NCBI GenBank assembly: GCA_947561585.1
Contig: CANNZV010001149.1
Location: 146,821-210,820, forward strand
DNA from: Caprella mutica
Taxonomy: Eukaryota > Arthropoda > Malacostraca > Amphipoda > Caprellidae
Length of the DNA stretch: 64,000 nt
Direction of reading: 5' to 3'
In this document: positions 1-12,100 of the stretch, piece by piece
Numbering within the stretch: position 1 is the first letter of the stretch
How the letters are laid out: each line of letters opens with the position of its first letter
The notes under the pieces: model-generated
Database searches by the model: none
Seen by the model: only the letters and a program-made list of their open reading frames with translations
Told to the model about the DNA's origin: nothing
Program-made: the position numbers and the translations under genes

Positions 1-2
1 TT

Positions 3-3000
3 TTTCCTGTGTACAACGAACAGAAGAATAAAACAAGACTCGTATTTGACTCTTCCGCAGTATTCGACGGAGTCAGCTTGAACAATGCCTTAATGCAGGG
101 CCCAGACCTGAACAATTCTCTCGTTGGCGTACTATTGCGTTTTAGATTAGAGGAAGTTGCAATCAACGCTGACATTGAAAAGATGTTTCATTCCTTTTAT
201 GTTGACCCTAGCCAAGTAGATTTGTTAAGATTTTTCTGGTTTAAGGATAATGATGCCTCTAAAGAAATTGTTCCATATCGTGCGCGTGTCCATATTTTTG
301 GAAACAAGCCCTCCCCTGCGATCGCTAATTTTGCGCTAAGATACACTACTCTTTATTGTGATCAAAATAAAGATGCTGAGGCTTGTGAATTCATAAGCAA
401 TCATTTCTATGTCGACGATGCCTTGTATAGTACAAAGACAGTTGCTAGTGCGATAAAGGTACTTTCTGATGCCCGAGCTATATTGGGAAAATACAATATT
501 AGATTATGTAAAATAATGTCATCACACAAAGAAGTTATGGATGCCTTCCCAGCGAGTGAGCTCGCGGATATCCATGATTCTTATGATCTCATTTCTGAAG
601 ATCCTCTAAGCAAAACTTTAGGAGTGGCTTGGTCTCCCCTTCAGGACACTCTATCCTTATGTCCTCGAATTCCTTCTCGTCCTTTCACCAAACGAGGACT
701 TCTTAGTGTAACCAGTGCTTGTTATGATCCTATTGGACTGGTTTGTCCAATCGTCCTCAAAGGCAGGTTATTTCTGCGCCGGATCATCCCACCAAAAAAT
801 CAAAGCACTCCGGAACTAGAAGACTGTGGTTGGGATGACCCATTGCCTCTTACGTATCAAACGGAATGGTTTTCTTGGGTGCAATCCTTGGACACAACGA
901 ATTTGGTGTCCGTACGACGGTGCTACAAACCTCCAAATTTTGGAGAATCTGTCCACAATGAACTTCATTGTTTTGCCGATGCTTCAGATGTTGCCATTGG
1001 ATTAGTGATTTACTTGCGACAAATCAATGTTCACAACGCTATATCAGTAAGTTTTGTGCTAACTCTAAGGTTGCTCCTCGTGCTGCAGGGACGATTCCCA
1101 GGTTGGAACTTTGCGCAGCTTTGGAGGTTACCAGGGCAGTAAGAAAGGTGTTTTTGGAGTTGGCTATAGAGATCCACAAATTAAGATTTTACACCGACAG
1201 TAAAATCGTTCTCGGCTATCTGCAAAATTCTACGAAGCGATTCTCTCGTTATGTCTATCATCGTATCGATGAAATTCTAAAACAGTCCAAAGTATCTCAA
1301 TGGCGTCACATTGAGGGATCAAAGAATGTTGCAGACATAGCTTCCCGACCTCAAACTATTCAATCTCTTCTAGATTCTGACTGGTTATGTGGTCCCGTCT
1401 TTCTCAGGTCGGAGATGCCCTCCGAAGAAGAATCATCTCCCGTTGTTGACTTAGACCTTCCCGAGATTAAGTGTGCTATCACGAAAAGCAACGATGTAGA
1501 GATTCGGTCAATTGCAGATGTCATTGCAAGTCGAACTAATTCATGGTTTAGGGCTCGTGTCATTCTATCGTATGTCCTCAAATTCGTTCATCTTCTCAAA
1601 ACTTGTCCCTTGGAAAATACCAATTGCTCTATATGTAATTTGAGCCTAAAAGAGGCTGAAACACACCTGATCAAAGGTTCACAACGTGAATTTCAAGCAG
1701 AAATCAATCTTATAGTTGATAAGAAGCCCTTATCTAAGAGCAACCCCCTCTTAAATTTGTCTCCGGTCGTAGACGGTAATAAAATCCTGCGTGTAGGTGG
1801 TCGTCTTCGCGACTCCGATTTCCCACCTGACTTGAAAAATCCAATATTGTTACCATCGAAACACCCTGTTACTAAGATGATTGTGTATGATTGTCATGAG
1901 AAGGTCAAACATCAGGGACGTTACTTGACTACGGGTTGCATACGTCAATCTGGATTCCATGTACATAAAGGGAGTTCTGTGGTGAAGAAACTCATCAGTG
2001 AATGCGTACAATGTCGGCGTCTCAGAGGCCCATTGCAAGAGCAACGAATGGCTGATCTTCCATCAGACAGATTGGAAAAGTCGCCACCTTTTTCAAATGT
2101 CGGTCTAGATCTATTTGGACCATACCTCATCCACGACGGACAAACCACACGTAGCAACAAAGCAACCAAGAAGGTATGGGGTCTTCTCATCACGTGTCTG
2201 GTGAGCCGGGCCGTTCATATTGAACTTCTTCCTTACCTAGACACTTCTAGTCTACAGCTTGGTCTGCGACGTTTCTATGCTGTCAGAGGAACTTGTAAGC
2301 GTATCCGCAGCGACCAAGGAACTAATCTGATTGGTGCTAGAAACCAACTATTCGATCTTGCCAAGATTCAAGAAGATGCCATTAAGCATGGCATTGAGTG
2401 GGAGCTCAATCCTCCAGCAGCAAGCAATTATGGAGGTGTATGGGAACGTCAGATCGGTTCGATAAAGCGTCTTCTCGATTCAACGCTCGCCTCCAATCGT
2501 TCAAACAACCTTTCTCGCGACGAACTCAACACCTACCTCCAGGAATGTGCTAGCATCATTAATAACACCCCATTGTGGGAAACGTCAAATCACCCCGATG
2601 ATCCTGCACCTCTCTCTCCATCAAACATTCTCACGATGCGAGACAGTCCTAACCCACCTACTATGGATACGTTAACTGAAGCTGACCTGCTCAGTTATGG
2701 CAAGAAACGTTGGAAGAGAGTTGTTTACCTTTGTGATCAATTTTGGTCTCGCTGGCGTCAACTATACTTGGTTCGTCTACAGAGCAGGTCTAAATGGATC
2801 AAGTTCAATGAACGAGTTCACATAGGAGATGTCGTTCTAGTGAAGGGCCAAACCAAACGAAATGAATGGCCTATGGGACGAATAATCGCAGTAAAAAAGA
2901 GTAGTGATAACCTTGTTCGGTCTGTTACTATTCAGTTGAGTGCTAAGAGAGAAGGGCATCCTAGACTCATTGAACGTTCAGTTCGGGATACTGTCCTTCT

Positions 3001-3025
3001 TGTGCATGCTGATTCCTCTTCGTGA
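3..3025 (+). pseudogene. pol: BEL/Pao pol (RT - RNase H - integrase), one frameshift
   Basis: Retrotransposon polyprotein that would reverse-transcribe and integrate the element. The frame is already open at base 3, so the N-terminus is cut by the window edge. Visible motifs are an RT motif with Asp in ADIEKMF (about 168-190), the YVDD catalytic box (408-419), the RNase H first Asp in FADAS (about 972-986), TDS (about 1191-1202) and VADIASRP (about 1330-1353). The integrase HHCC zinc region has His and CVQC at about 1861-2020. Core Asp residues lie in GLDLFGP (about 2104) and RSDQGTN (about 2312), with the Glu in VWERQIGSIKR (about 2441). The frame changes near 1056-1060, inside RNase H: upstream sequence matches the family in one frame and downstream (KVAPRAAG.. 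then PRLELCAA) in another. The copy is therefore broken unless this is a sequencing error. The stop is at 3023-3025. Confidence 0.92.
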
Positions 3026-3055
3026 GCATTTAGAGTCCTCATTTTTTGGGGGGAG

Positions 3056-3850
3056 TGTCGTGGGAAAATTGCTTTTCCCACAAGCCCTCAAGTTTTCAGT
3101 TATTAAAATCAAAATTAATTTCAGTAATTCAAATACATTATATATATATTTCAAAATCTCATTGCTCATTTAATAAAAGATAATATAGCTATTTCCAATA
3201 TTATACTGTTTAAAACTTCCTTTTCAATATGTTTTGTAGTTATTAAAAGTAGGTTTTGTATGATATTTCGTTAGAAAAATGATAACTACCGTCCACCAGA
3301 AATTAGTAATACATTAACCCTCAACCTGTGAGGTGTTGTGTTAATTACGAACATCAAATAACCCAGTAAACAGCCATAGATTGTAAGTTTTTCTATTATA
3401 TATTTATTCTGATTGTAGCGCAGTAGATTTACTTAATTAAATATTAGTTTCATATATATTATAAGATGTATATTGCATTTTTAAGTTGGCCATATATTCG
3501 TGGTACCTAGTTAGTCTGACAGTATTGTTGAGATAATCGAATACATATTTAATGTGATTTAATTTATTATATTGTTTGCCATACTAAGAAATACATTAAC
3601 TAAGGATAGGTCATACTGTATATTATTGATTTTGTATTGTGATTTGTCTAAGATTTTAATTTCTATTATTCTCTATTTTATCGACTTGTATTTTGTTCTT
3701 CGACAGGTTACGTCGTCGTAGTAGTGTTTGTATCCAGAATAAAAAAAATAAAGAAAACGGTGGATAAGAGTACTCATTATCCACGTCATTACGCTATACA
3801 GAACACGCGAAGACAACAGTTACTTCTAACTATGTAGTAACTGTCCTACA
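3056..3850 (+). repeat. Putative 3' LTR of the BEL/Pao element
   Basis: The segment starts with TGT directly after the purine tract TTTTTTGGGGGGAG and ends at ..CTGTCCTACA, giving TGT...ACA ends. AATAAA signals lie at 3738 and 3747, and a short hairpin (GTGGATAA..TTATCCAC) follows at about 3761-3783. The start is well supported by the purine tract. The end is inferred because no 5' LTR is available for comparison. Confidence 0.55.
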
Positions 3851-4338
3851 AATACATTTTATAGATCAAAATCAGGAGGAAAAAATAGAACAGTTTCTAA
3901 TTCAAACTCAAACCTATATTATTTTACTTACGCTATTTTATCCAAATAATAATATTTTTCATTTGAAATTGTATAGAAAGTTTAATTTTCAATGTGAGCA
4001 ATTATTTCAAACGGAAAAATAAATTTTCATTCTAAATATATGAATTAACTAGCGGTCAAGCTCATTTTTCACTTTATGAATGAAATAAATAAAACAATAA
4101 ATTAATAATTTAAGCGATAACAGGCCTATTTATACTAAATTGCCAGAAACGGCTACAATTCCAAAGATATACTCAAATGAGGATTTTAAATTGGCTATTT
4201 AGTATTTGGTGTGATTAAAGTTGGGAGAGATCGCTTGCACCTAACTTCTCTGATTGTCTTTCGATAAGATGATAACTGCCAAATAGAAACGGTAGATCAG
4301 TATAATAAATATACTGGTGCATCAAAAAATCACTAGAT
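3851..4338. other. AT-rich intergenic DNA
   Basis: I see no open frame, tandem repeat or inverted repeat here. Confidence 0.6.
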
Positions 4339-4340
4339 TG

Positions 4341-5076
4341 GTTGAACCATGAATCAAATAGTTAGAAGGATACTCGAACTCGACAGAAATACCGACAAAT
4401 AAAAAGAAGGTGACGTCACTTGGCCGGAATACGATTTCAAGGTTCTTGTATTGTTTACTTTGAGTCTTTAGCTCAATACTAGCTTTTCTGTAGCTTAATA
4501 TTAGCTTTACAGAATACAGCTATTAGCTATACTTTATTCTATACAGTTTTCTTTTTTATTAATTTTGTTAATTTGTATATATTATGAACAACAATTTAAA
4601 GTTAGTGATCTATGATTTTCATTCATTTCTTAACTAAAGAAATCCACCGACAAATATTAATTATATTTATATCACCATATCTATCTTATCGTGATAAATA
4701 GTTCATATAGGTATCTACATTTTATATTAGAATTTACTTTCTATAGTTCTTCAATTTCAATCATTGTTGGAGAATACAGAATCGATCGTAGTCGACACAA
4801 ATCCAATTATTATTGAATATCATCTGAGCTAAATTCAATAAATGATTTCAGTATTTGGTATATATATATAATTATATATTAACATTTATGATGTATTTAA
4901 TTATACATTTGACAAGTAATCAAAAGTTCTTTCATGAAGATCCATCCATAACCAAATATTTCCGATACGAGTATCTGTTTACCAAGTGACGTCATGAGTC
5001 GCACGCGTGAAGTCACACTTTTGCACCACTTTCAAGTGCGAGTATCCTTCTAACTATTTAATTCATTGGTTGACCA
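4341..5076. mobile_element. Non-autonomous DNA transposon (MITE) with TIRs
   Basis: The left end (4341-4377) and right end (5038-5076) are inverted repeats sharing a perfect AATAGTTAGAAGGATACTCG-type core with a few mismatches outside it. A second shared block, TGACGTCACTTGG, lies at 4411-4423 and inverted near 4982-4996. The interior is AT-rich and non-coding. The superfamily is not clear because I could not identify a target-site duplication. Confidence 0.75.
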
Positions 5077-5215
5077 AGGTTTTCCTTCAATGGGCCAGTA
5101 CTGTTTGACAACCGTTGGCCCAGTGTGTAATAGTATTGGCGTGCCAATGCCCGATCGTGCCTTTACTTTGCCAACGCTTACCGACGTTGGCCGTATGGTG
5201 CAATGTTATCAGGGT
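5077..5215. repeat. GC-richer block with TTGGC/GCCAA motifs
   Basis: The short motifs GTTGGCC, TTGGCG, GCCAATG and GCCAACG recur in both orientations. It looks like a remnant of a short repeat family abutting the preceding MITE. Not classified. Confidence 0.35.
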
Positions 5216-5345
5216 ACCCTCTCCATTCTTCCCACCCCATATACCTCTGCCTGATTCCTTCCAACTCAGGGCACTCAAAGGTGAAGTGCTCCACACACTC
5301 TACATCCAAACTCGCCGTCCCAGAACCTTGACCTCTATCTCAACC
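5216..5345 (-). pseudogene. LINE C-terminal fragment (CCHC-like region)
   Basis: On the minus strand one frame reads ..LDVECVEHFTFECPELEG.. followed by RQRYMGWEEW. This matches the Cys-His-Cys segment near the C-terminus of many LINE reverse transcriptases, usually of the form VEHFLLECP. Only about 40 residues are readable and the frame is lost on both sides. It may be a separate insertion or part of the same family as the relic at 7541-8660. Confidence 0.5.
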
Positions 5346-5667
5346 TCAAAGTGTTGCTCCTCACTCGGAAGAGCAACTGTGTTCTCCTACTCTTTTTGTC
5401 ATACGAATCCCTATAAACAACGTATATCGATTCGATTGCTGGGATATCGAGTCGATGGATTGTTCTATCGAATAGACAGACCTTTGTTTGTAGAGGATCC
5501 CCCCCCCCCATCCATTCCTATTCTCTACTATTCCTATAGTGAAAAATGCTCTTTCCTGTTCTCCTACCATACGTCCACTCTCATTAATATATCAATAATT
5601 CGATTCTTGCCGAGCTCGATCCTCCAATCGAACCTCATCCAGGGACTTACCCATCCTCAAACGGTGC
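5346..5667. other. Unclassified sequence, includes a poly-C run
   Basis: Pyrimidine-rich DNA with a run of C at about 5501-5509 and scattered TCGAT words. Open frames through it are not coherent with any family I recognise. Confidence 0.4.
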
Positions 5668-7524
5668 GCGGAAGATTCCACTGAGGAAAATTCCACTGCG
5701 GAAGATTCCACTGGGAAAGTTCCACTGCGGAAAATTCCACGAAAAAAATGCAATATTTTAAAATCGATTTCATTTAGGATTTCATTTGAAAAATGATATG
5801 TAGTAGCTATTCATTAATTTTTTAAACAATACTGTTTCATCCAAATGGCAGTCCATAATATATTTTGATAAATTATTTTAGCTGAGCAGGTGATACTGTT
5901 CCAGTAAGTTGATAGCTAGGAAACGTTTACTTCATTAAAATAATTATTTATATCTGTTCAATGTTATACTAGTAGAGAGTAGGAGAGTGTCTTTAATCAA
6001 TAAGGCTATGAAAATTTGAACTATATTTGTGTGAAGCAGTTTTGTGCAACTTCTATTCCTACATTATTTTTTTTATGTGTTTTCGATAATGTAATTGTAC
6101 AGTTTTGAAGTTCAATTTTTATATCTTTACATTCTGCTTGGATGTCAAGACGAAAACGGATTAACATTCCTAAAAGATATACTTATCTTACATTGAAAAT
6201 ATAATTTTCATATAAATACGAGGCCATTAACTCACGTTTTGAACGATTAGTGTGTGAATTTCAAGATAGAAATTAATATCAAGACTGAGCTAGATTAATT
6301 TTTTTTCAAGATATTAGCGCATACCTTACTTTAATAAATTCTTTTTTATTTTTGTTACTATATGTAACATGTTCAAATTGTAGAATTTGTCCACGTCATT
6401 AATGTGTAAACTGATTGTACTCTTTGTGCTCATTGTCTTTTTGTTACAAACTATAGTCTCGTATAACACATATTTTATTTGCCCCTACCTAAAACTCGAA
6501 CTTACATCCAAAATGAATATCAACTTAAAAGGGGCAGTTCAGTCAAAATCAAACTATCGCCAAATTGGTCCTAAATCGATTTAGTATATTTATTCATGTA
6601 ACATTAGAATATTCGTTGATTTTAGAAATGTTTATATAAAAAGTATATTGTAAATTAGTGGCGCCATCTGTGGACTGCGGTGGACCGCGTAACTAATCAT
6701 TGTAGTACGTAAACAAAATGATAACCAGTCCCAGAATTGAATCGGTTATTAATTTATGAAAATTTGTGAAATTGAAAACTGTCCTTCGAGTCAATTAGAT
6801 ATAGTTTTGTAAAGAAAACAATCTCTTCATAAATTACTTGTTAATACTGTTGATAGGAAAATTGTTCACATGTTATCAGCTGTAAAATGAAAACAAATAG
6901 TACAGAGTGGTGGCGCCATCTGTAGGAGGAAGCAGGAACTAAATCGAATTTATAAAATATGATATATATCGCTTATTATATTTTTTTCAACCGTTTCATT
7001 CTACAAGAATGCTATATTCATACTAAGTGATCGTTCAACATTAATATTATGAAAACAAAAATTGACTGAACTGCCCCTTTAACTATAATCAGATTTGCAG
7101 AATAAGAGGCTAAACAAAATTAGTTTTTTTTTTAGGTAGAATTATCCTAATCTCAAGTAGAAGAAGCTAAGCAATGATTTTTCGTTAGGTGTTGCACAAA
7201 AAAATGTACATTAAGAAAATTTCTATAATGAGATTCACTTACATTTTATTAAACCACTTAAAAAGGAACAGTGTGATGAATATCACAAAAGCTTATATAA
7301 TATGATATGAAGATGATAACTTCTAAAGTATTGTTTTAGAATATAAGCAGTACAATTTATAAATTTATTTCTATTTAGTGGAATCTCCCTCAGTGGAATA
7401 TTCCTCAGTGGAACTTTCCGCAGTGGAATTTTCCTCAGTGGAATATTCCTCAGTGGAATTTTCCGCAGTGGAATTTTCACAGTGGAATCTACCGCAGTGG
7501 AACTTTCCTCAGTGGAATTTTCCT
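5668..7524. mobile_element. Foldback-like element with inverted minisatellite ends
   Basis: The left arm (5668-5742) is about five 15-bp units of the form GGAARATTCCACTGM. The right arm (7376-7524) is about ten units of the reverse complement, CAGTGGAATWTTCCK. The two arms face each other across about 1.6 kb of AT-rich non-coding DNA. Inverted ends built of short tandem repeats are the hallmark of Drosophila Foldback elements, and this resembles them in design. No transposase is visible. A smaller MITE is nested at 6529-7078. Relationship to true FB elements is an inference. Confidence 0.6.
6529..7078. mobile_element. MITE with TTAA flanks
   Basis: The terminal inverted repeats are A(A)GGGGCAGTTCAGTCAA at 6529-6546 and its complement at 7062-7078. 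TTAA flanks both ends (6525-6528 and 7079-7082), which fits a piggyBac-type TTAA duplication, although the TIR does not start with the usual CCY. A 2- or 3-bp duplication (TA, TTA) is also possible. The inside is non-coding and contains GTGGCGCCATCTGT twice (about 6659 and 6911). Confidence 0.7.
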
Positions 7525-7540
7525 AGAACCCCTCAAACAC

Positions 7541-7562
7541 CACCATCATCATCATCATCATG
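7541..7562. repeat. (CAT)n microsatellite at a LINE 3' end
   Basis: On the minus strand this is a (TGA)n tail directly following the zinc-finger coding relic. It fits the 3' tail of a LINE inserted by target-primed reverse transcription. Confidence 0.6.
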
Positions 7563-8660
7563 ACCAAACGCCCCCGTCAGGGGCGCGGTCCCTCCTCCGG
7601 CTCCCGACCACCGCAGCCCCTCTGGTGCCGAGCGAGGTTGGCTGCCGACTGCTCCCGCCTGCAAAAAATGCACATAACCCTCTTAGTTCTAAAACCCCTT
7701 ACTGCTAATTCTACCCCTACTTCCTCATCCCCCTCCACCCGTAACCCCAACCCTGCCCCCTCTACCTGCCCCCCCCCCCCCGGATCCCATACCTGCCTAC
7801 AACTCCTTACATGCCTAGCATAATTTGCCCGACTAACTACCCTCCTACACTGATGGCATTCCCTCCTATTCCCATCTACTGCTACCCCCCCCACCACATG
7901 TTTCCATGTGGTTCTTCCTAGCCCCCTCAGTCTCTAAGCTTACCCCACACCTATCACATATAAACCTAACCCTATCCTCAGCTAACCTAAGCATCCTTTT
8001 CTCATGCACCACTAACCCCCCCCCCTCCCCCCTAGACTTACATACCTTGTCACATCCTTCCCAGTGACACCTAAAACCCTCTACCTCTGCCCTTCTATCC
8101 TGAGCTACTACCCTCACGTCTTCATCACATATCGTACCATCCCTCACATTCCTCATAATCAGTATTTATCTCTCCATAAAATCCAACATCATATCGCCAT
8201 TTCTTGTAATTTCCTGATCTCCAAGGTATCTCACATGTTCATTGAAATCGGCCATCACCGAATATGCCTCACCTTCTGGAGTTCCATTCATGACCTAATT
8301 TAATTGCTCATATATGTTGCCATTGCTAAATTCTCTGGTGTCCAAATACACCAATACCAATAGGAAACTGAAACAACCAATCTCCACTTTCCCTCTCCTC
8401 AATGTCAATCTCCAAATCGTTCGTTAAAATCATAAGACCCTCTCCTTTCTTATCTTCCATATCTCTCACATACTGCATTAACTTAATTTCACTTCCCCAT
8501 TCTTCTCTCCTGCACTTTTCATGTGTCTCCACTAAATCTATCACTCTCACATCATTTCTCTGTCTATCCTCTCTCATCATTCTTCCAATTTCAATCATTT
8601 TGACATTCGTTTCACCATCAGATTTTCACTTCACTGCTATTCAAAAGCTTTACAATTTAT
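7563..8660 (-). pseudogene. LINE relic: endonuclease piece and C-terminal zinc fingers
   Basis: Read on the minus strand, 8598-8326 encodes a stretch with NDVRVIDLVETH and MEDKKGEGLMIL, similar to the start of an APE-type LINE endonuclease. Further on, 8156-7866 encodes CHWEGCDKVCKSRG..LVVHEKRM and ICDRCGVSLETEGARKNHME. Then 7897-7577 encodes two CX2C-X12-HX3-4C fingers (CHQCRR..HVRSC and CIFCRR..HQRGC). Zinc fingers of this kind occur at the C-terminus of some LINE polyproteins. The whole reverse transcriptase between endonuclease and fingers is missing, so this is an internally deleted copy with frameshifts. The family assignment rests on motif recall, not a search. Confidence 0.6.
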
Positions 8661-9146
8661 AGAACATAAACATACGGGAACGACGCATGTCCACCTCAGT
8701 CCTACTTCTTCCCTTTCTTTATCTCTCAAAAAATAGTCTCCAGTTTGTCTTAGCTTTTGAGTTTGGTTCTTTTTTATTCATCATATCGCTATAGTCTCAC
8801 TATCTTTCCCCTTTTAATAGTAAGCTGTGTATCATCATTACTACTACCCTCTGTTAGTTATTCCCTCAACTTTCTTTTACTTTCTATCTCCTCTTTAGAC
8901 ATATCCTTGAAATGAATACTCTTTCAAATATTTTAGAGTGCATAAGCTTACTTAAATGAGATTGTCACTGAGCTAAATTTGATTATTAGCTGCCTACTCC
9001 GGCCTTCCTCCTTTCTTCCCAGTCTTTTGAGTTTCTCAATTTTCAAATCTTGAACTTCAAACTCCCCAAATAAGATTTTCTTGCAATTCTCCTAGTCCTC
9101 CTCATATATTTCTCTGTTTCCTCTTTCTCTGATTCTCTCATATTTA
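8661..9146. other. Pyrimidine-rich DNA, no gene seen
   Basis: C+T-rich on this strand, so it could be the 5' part of the neighbouring minus-strand LINE relic. No readable protein segment was found. Confidence 0.4.
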
Positions 9147-9147
9147 T

Positions 9148-9310
9148 GTCTCGTTTAGACTAGACTAGTTTATTCGCTACGAGTTGGCGAGTTTACAAGT
9201 TGTTAGTAAACTCGCACCATGTCATCATGTTGGCTAGTCATTATCTAACTCGCCAACTTGCCAACTCGCCAGCTAGCAGCGAGTAAACTAGCCTCGTGTA
9301 AACGAGCCCT
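9148..9310. mobile_element. Short foldback MITE
   Basis: Near-palindromic element of about 160 bp. The left arm begins CTCGTTTAGACTAGACTAG and carries GAGTTGGCGAGTTTAC. The right arm, read in reverse, is GGGCTCGTTTACACGAGGC followed by TAGTTTACTCGCTG and GGCGAGTTGGC. The arms are about 60-70 bp. No coding capacity. Confidence 0.75.
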
Positions 9311-10605
9311 TAGCTACGATAGTCTTCTTAAATACAATGAACTTAGAATAGTTGTATTGACAAATATATCGTATAAAATTTTATGAAAAATCTAAAGACT
9401 AGTACACACTATGCACAAATGAGTGAATGATGCGGCGCTTCAGCCACATAGAATGACGAGATGCTGCACTTTTAACTGGTACTATCTTCGTAAATTCACA
9501 TATGGAAGTGAGGTTTTTATTGCTTTAGAATTTTACCTCATTTGCAATGACATAGTTCTTCAAAATCAGACGGAGACTGAAGAGTAATATTATAATCATG
9601 CAATACTGTTTATTTGATCATTTAATGAGATTCTGTTACAAACAGTCTGATTCTACATATATTTTAAAACTTGGTGATTTACGTAAGTTTCAAACTTGGC
9701 TATACCTGCATAAAACACTTTGCAGTTTTGATACTAATTTAATAAACTAAATCATTAAGGTCCCATTCAGATGTTCATACTATTCTACTCTCAATAGCAT
9801 TGAGTTATGACTTATTTTCACCTCCATTTCATTTATCAAAACCTCAACACTAAATTGATTACGCTGGATTAAATTTCTGAAATAATTTAGTTACCTAATT
9901 CACTTAAATTAAATTGCTCTGTCAATAAACTGTAACTTGACTTCGATAAAGGTCTAATAAATAGCTAAGAGCATTATTTGTCTCAATTTTGTAGATTTAG
10001 AGTTTTAGAGTTTTTAGCTATTTGCTGTACTTTTATATTGTTGTCTTTTTAAGGTACCGTAAAAGCTTCGGCTTGCATTGCCTTTATGTTCTATAAAATA
10101 AAGTTATGTAAAATATCTCGTGGAAACAGAAAGAATTTGTTCTCATTGTTAGGGAGGATTTTGTGTTTAATAATTAAAAAAGTGTTTGCAAATAAGAAAT
10201 ACTAACGAAAGATAGAATATCAAGAACCACTTTACCTGGCTTAAACCTATTGGTGTAATTTCAGTTGTTTAATGGAAAGTTGTAGCGATGATATGAACAG
10301 AACATAAAATAATATTTGTGATTTTCTCTCACTAAAATTTCATATTCCTCGAAGGAGTAAGTACAAAGAAGCAAAATAAGATGCGAAGTGCTATCCTATT
10401 TCAGATATAACAACTCAAAGTATTAAAAGCACATTCATCGCACATTTTTTACGGTTAAGAATACCTCCTTCCTATCCAACAACATTCAAATACTTTCTAG
10501 ATTCTTCTAACTATATAAATGAAGATAAGAAGTGATGTTATTTGAATAAAAATGATTCACCTTTTCCAATCCATATATGTGTGATCAAGATACATTAACT
10601 TACCA
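9311..10605. other. AT-rich intergenic DNA
   Basis: No convincing gene, tandem repeat or inverted repeat seen. Confidence 0.5.
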
Positions 10606-10613
10606 GGTATGCT

Positions 10614-12100
10614 CAGAGATGGGCGAAAAGTACATCGAAAGTACTTAAGTACTAAGTACAAGTACTCGTAAATCAATGTACTTGAAGTAGTTGCCCAAGT
10701 ACTCAAATAAAAAAGTACTTTCAAAGTACAAGTACCAAGTACTTTTTAAAGTACTTTCAAGTACCAAGTACATTAACTATACAATTTAAAAACTAATAAT
10801 TTATGCTGTTAACTCTGATAGTACATCTTCTCAGTGACTCTTTTCTCTGATAGTACATCATCACAGTAACTCTTTTCTCTGATAGTACATCATCACAGTG
10901 ACTCTTTTCTCTGATAGTACATCATCACAGTAACTCTTTTCTCTGATAGTACATCATCACAGTAACTCTTTTCTCTGATAGTACATCATCACAGTGACTC
11001 TTTTCTCTGATAGTACATCATCACAGTGACTCTTTTCTCTGATACTACATCATCACAGTGACTCTTTTCTCTGATAGTACATCATCACAGTGACTCTTTT
11101 CTCTGATAGTACATCATCACAGTAACTCTTTTCTCTGATAGTACATCGTCACAGTGACTCTTTTCTCTGATAGTACATCATCACAGTGACTCTTTTCTTG
11201 ATAGTACATCATCACAGTGACTCTTTTCTCTGATAGTACATCATCACAGTGACTCTTTTCTCTGATAGTACATCATCACAGTGACTCTTTTCTCTGATAG
11301 TACATCATCACAGTGACTCTTTTCTCTGATAGTACATCATCACAGTGACTCTTTTCTCTGATAGTACATCATCACAGTGACTCTTTTCTCTGATAGTACA
11401 TCATCACAGTGACTCTTTTCTCTGATAGTACATCATCACAGTGACTCTTTTCTCTGATAGTAAATCATCACAGTGACTCTTTTCTCTGATAGTACATCAT
11501 CACAGTGACTCTTTACTCTGATAGTACATCATCACAGTGACTCACTGTACACGTCCACACGCTTATAATTCGTCAATGTGTTTGGTAAATATTGGTTGTG
11601 ATATCTAGGTATCACAAAAAAAATTATGTTCAATGTACTTTAATTGGTCAATATAACTCATAGTCTCTATACATGATTGTATGTCAGAATATATAAATAT
11701 TCACCGTCACATAAAAGTATACAATGTCTTACAGTCTTAATTTTCGATTCTACTGTTTGACAAAGTTTTCAATTTTACTGCTTGACAAACAATTTTCCAA
11801 CAAGTTGGACCTCTTCAAACTCTAGTTTTTATCCAGTTGCTGTAAGTACAGTTTCTATGAGAAAAAGAATTAATTTTGTAAAGATTTTAGAACTAATCTT
11901 TTAAAATCTCTTAACTGAAAGGAAAAAATGTACTTTGCAAAGTACTTTTTACTTGGAAAGTATCAAGTAATTGTAAAAAGTACTTCTAAGTAATTATTCA
12001 AAGTACTTTTTAGAAAGTACTTCAAGTAGTACTTGAAGTACTTACTTGTTACTTAGTACTTTTACTTGGTACTTGGGAAGTACTTTCCCGCCCATCTCTG
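10614..12100. mobile_element. Non-autonomous hAT element with perfect 8-bp TSD
   Basis: The TIRs are CAGAGATGGGCGAAAAGTAC at the left and, inverted, CAGAGATGGGCGGGAAAGTA at the right. An exact 8-bp duplication GGTATGCT flanks it (10606-10613 and 12101-12108), which is diagnostic of hAT transposition. Both subterminal regions are packed with AAGTAC / GTACTT words, which resemble transposase-binding subterminal repeats. The core is a 32-bp minisatellite. No transposase frame is present. The element landed inside the terminal repeat of an older MITE. Confidence 0.93.
10812..11545. repeat. 32-bp minisatellite inside the hAT element
   Basis: About 23 head-to-tail copies of a 32-bp unit containing TCTGATAGTACATCATCACA and GTGACTCTTTTC. 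One unit near 11193 is 2 bp short. The AGTAC word links it to the subterminal repeats of the host hAT. Confidence 0.95.

Larger units (their letters stand above)
1..3850 (+). mobile_element. BEL/Pao LTR retrotransposon, 3' portion with 3' LTR
   Basis: The window opens inside the pol gene of a BEL/Pao element. Reverse transcriptase, RNase H, zinc-binding integrase and integrase core follow in that order, then a purine tract (about 3041-3054) and a putative LTR. The gag, protease and 5' LTR lie outside the window, so target duplication and LTR-LTR identity cannot be checked. Apart from one frameshift the coding region is open, which suggests a fairly young insertion. Confidence 0.9.

Noticed and set aside
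5115..5684. 189-codon plus-strand frame
   Set aside because: The recognisable LINE segment lies on the opposite strand, and the frame ends in the 15-bp repeat arm. No coherent protein.
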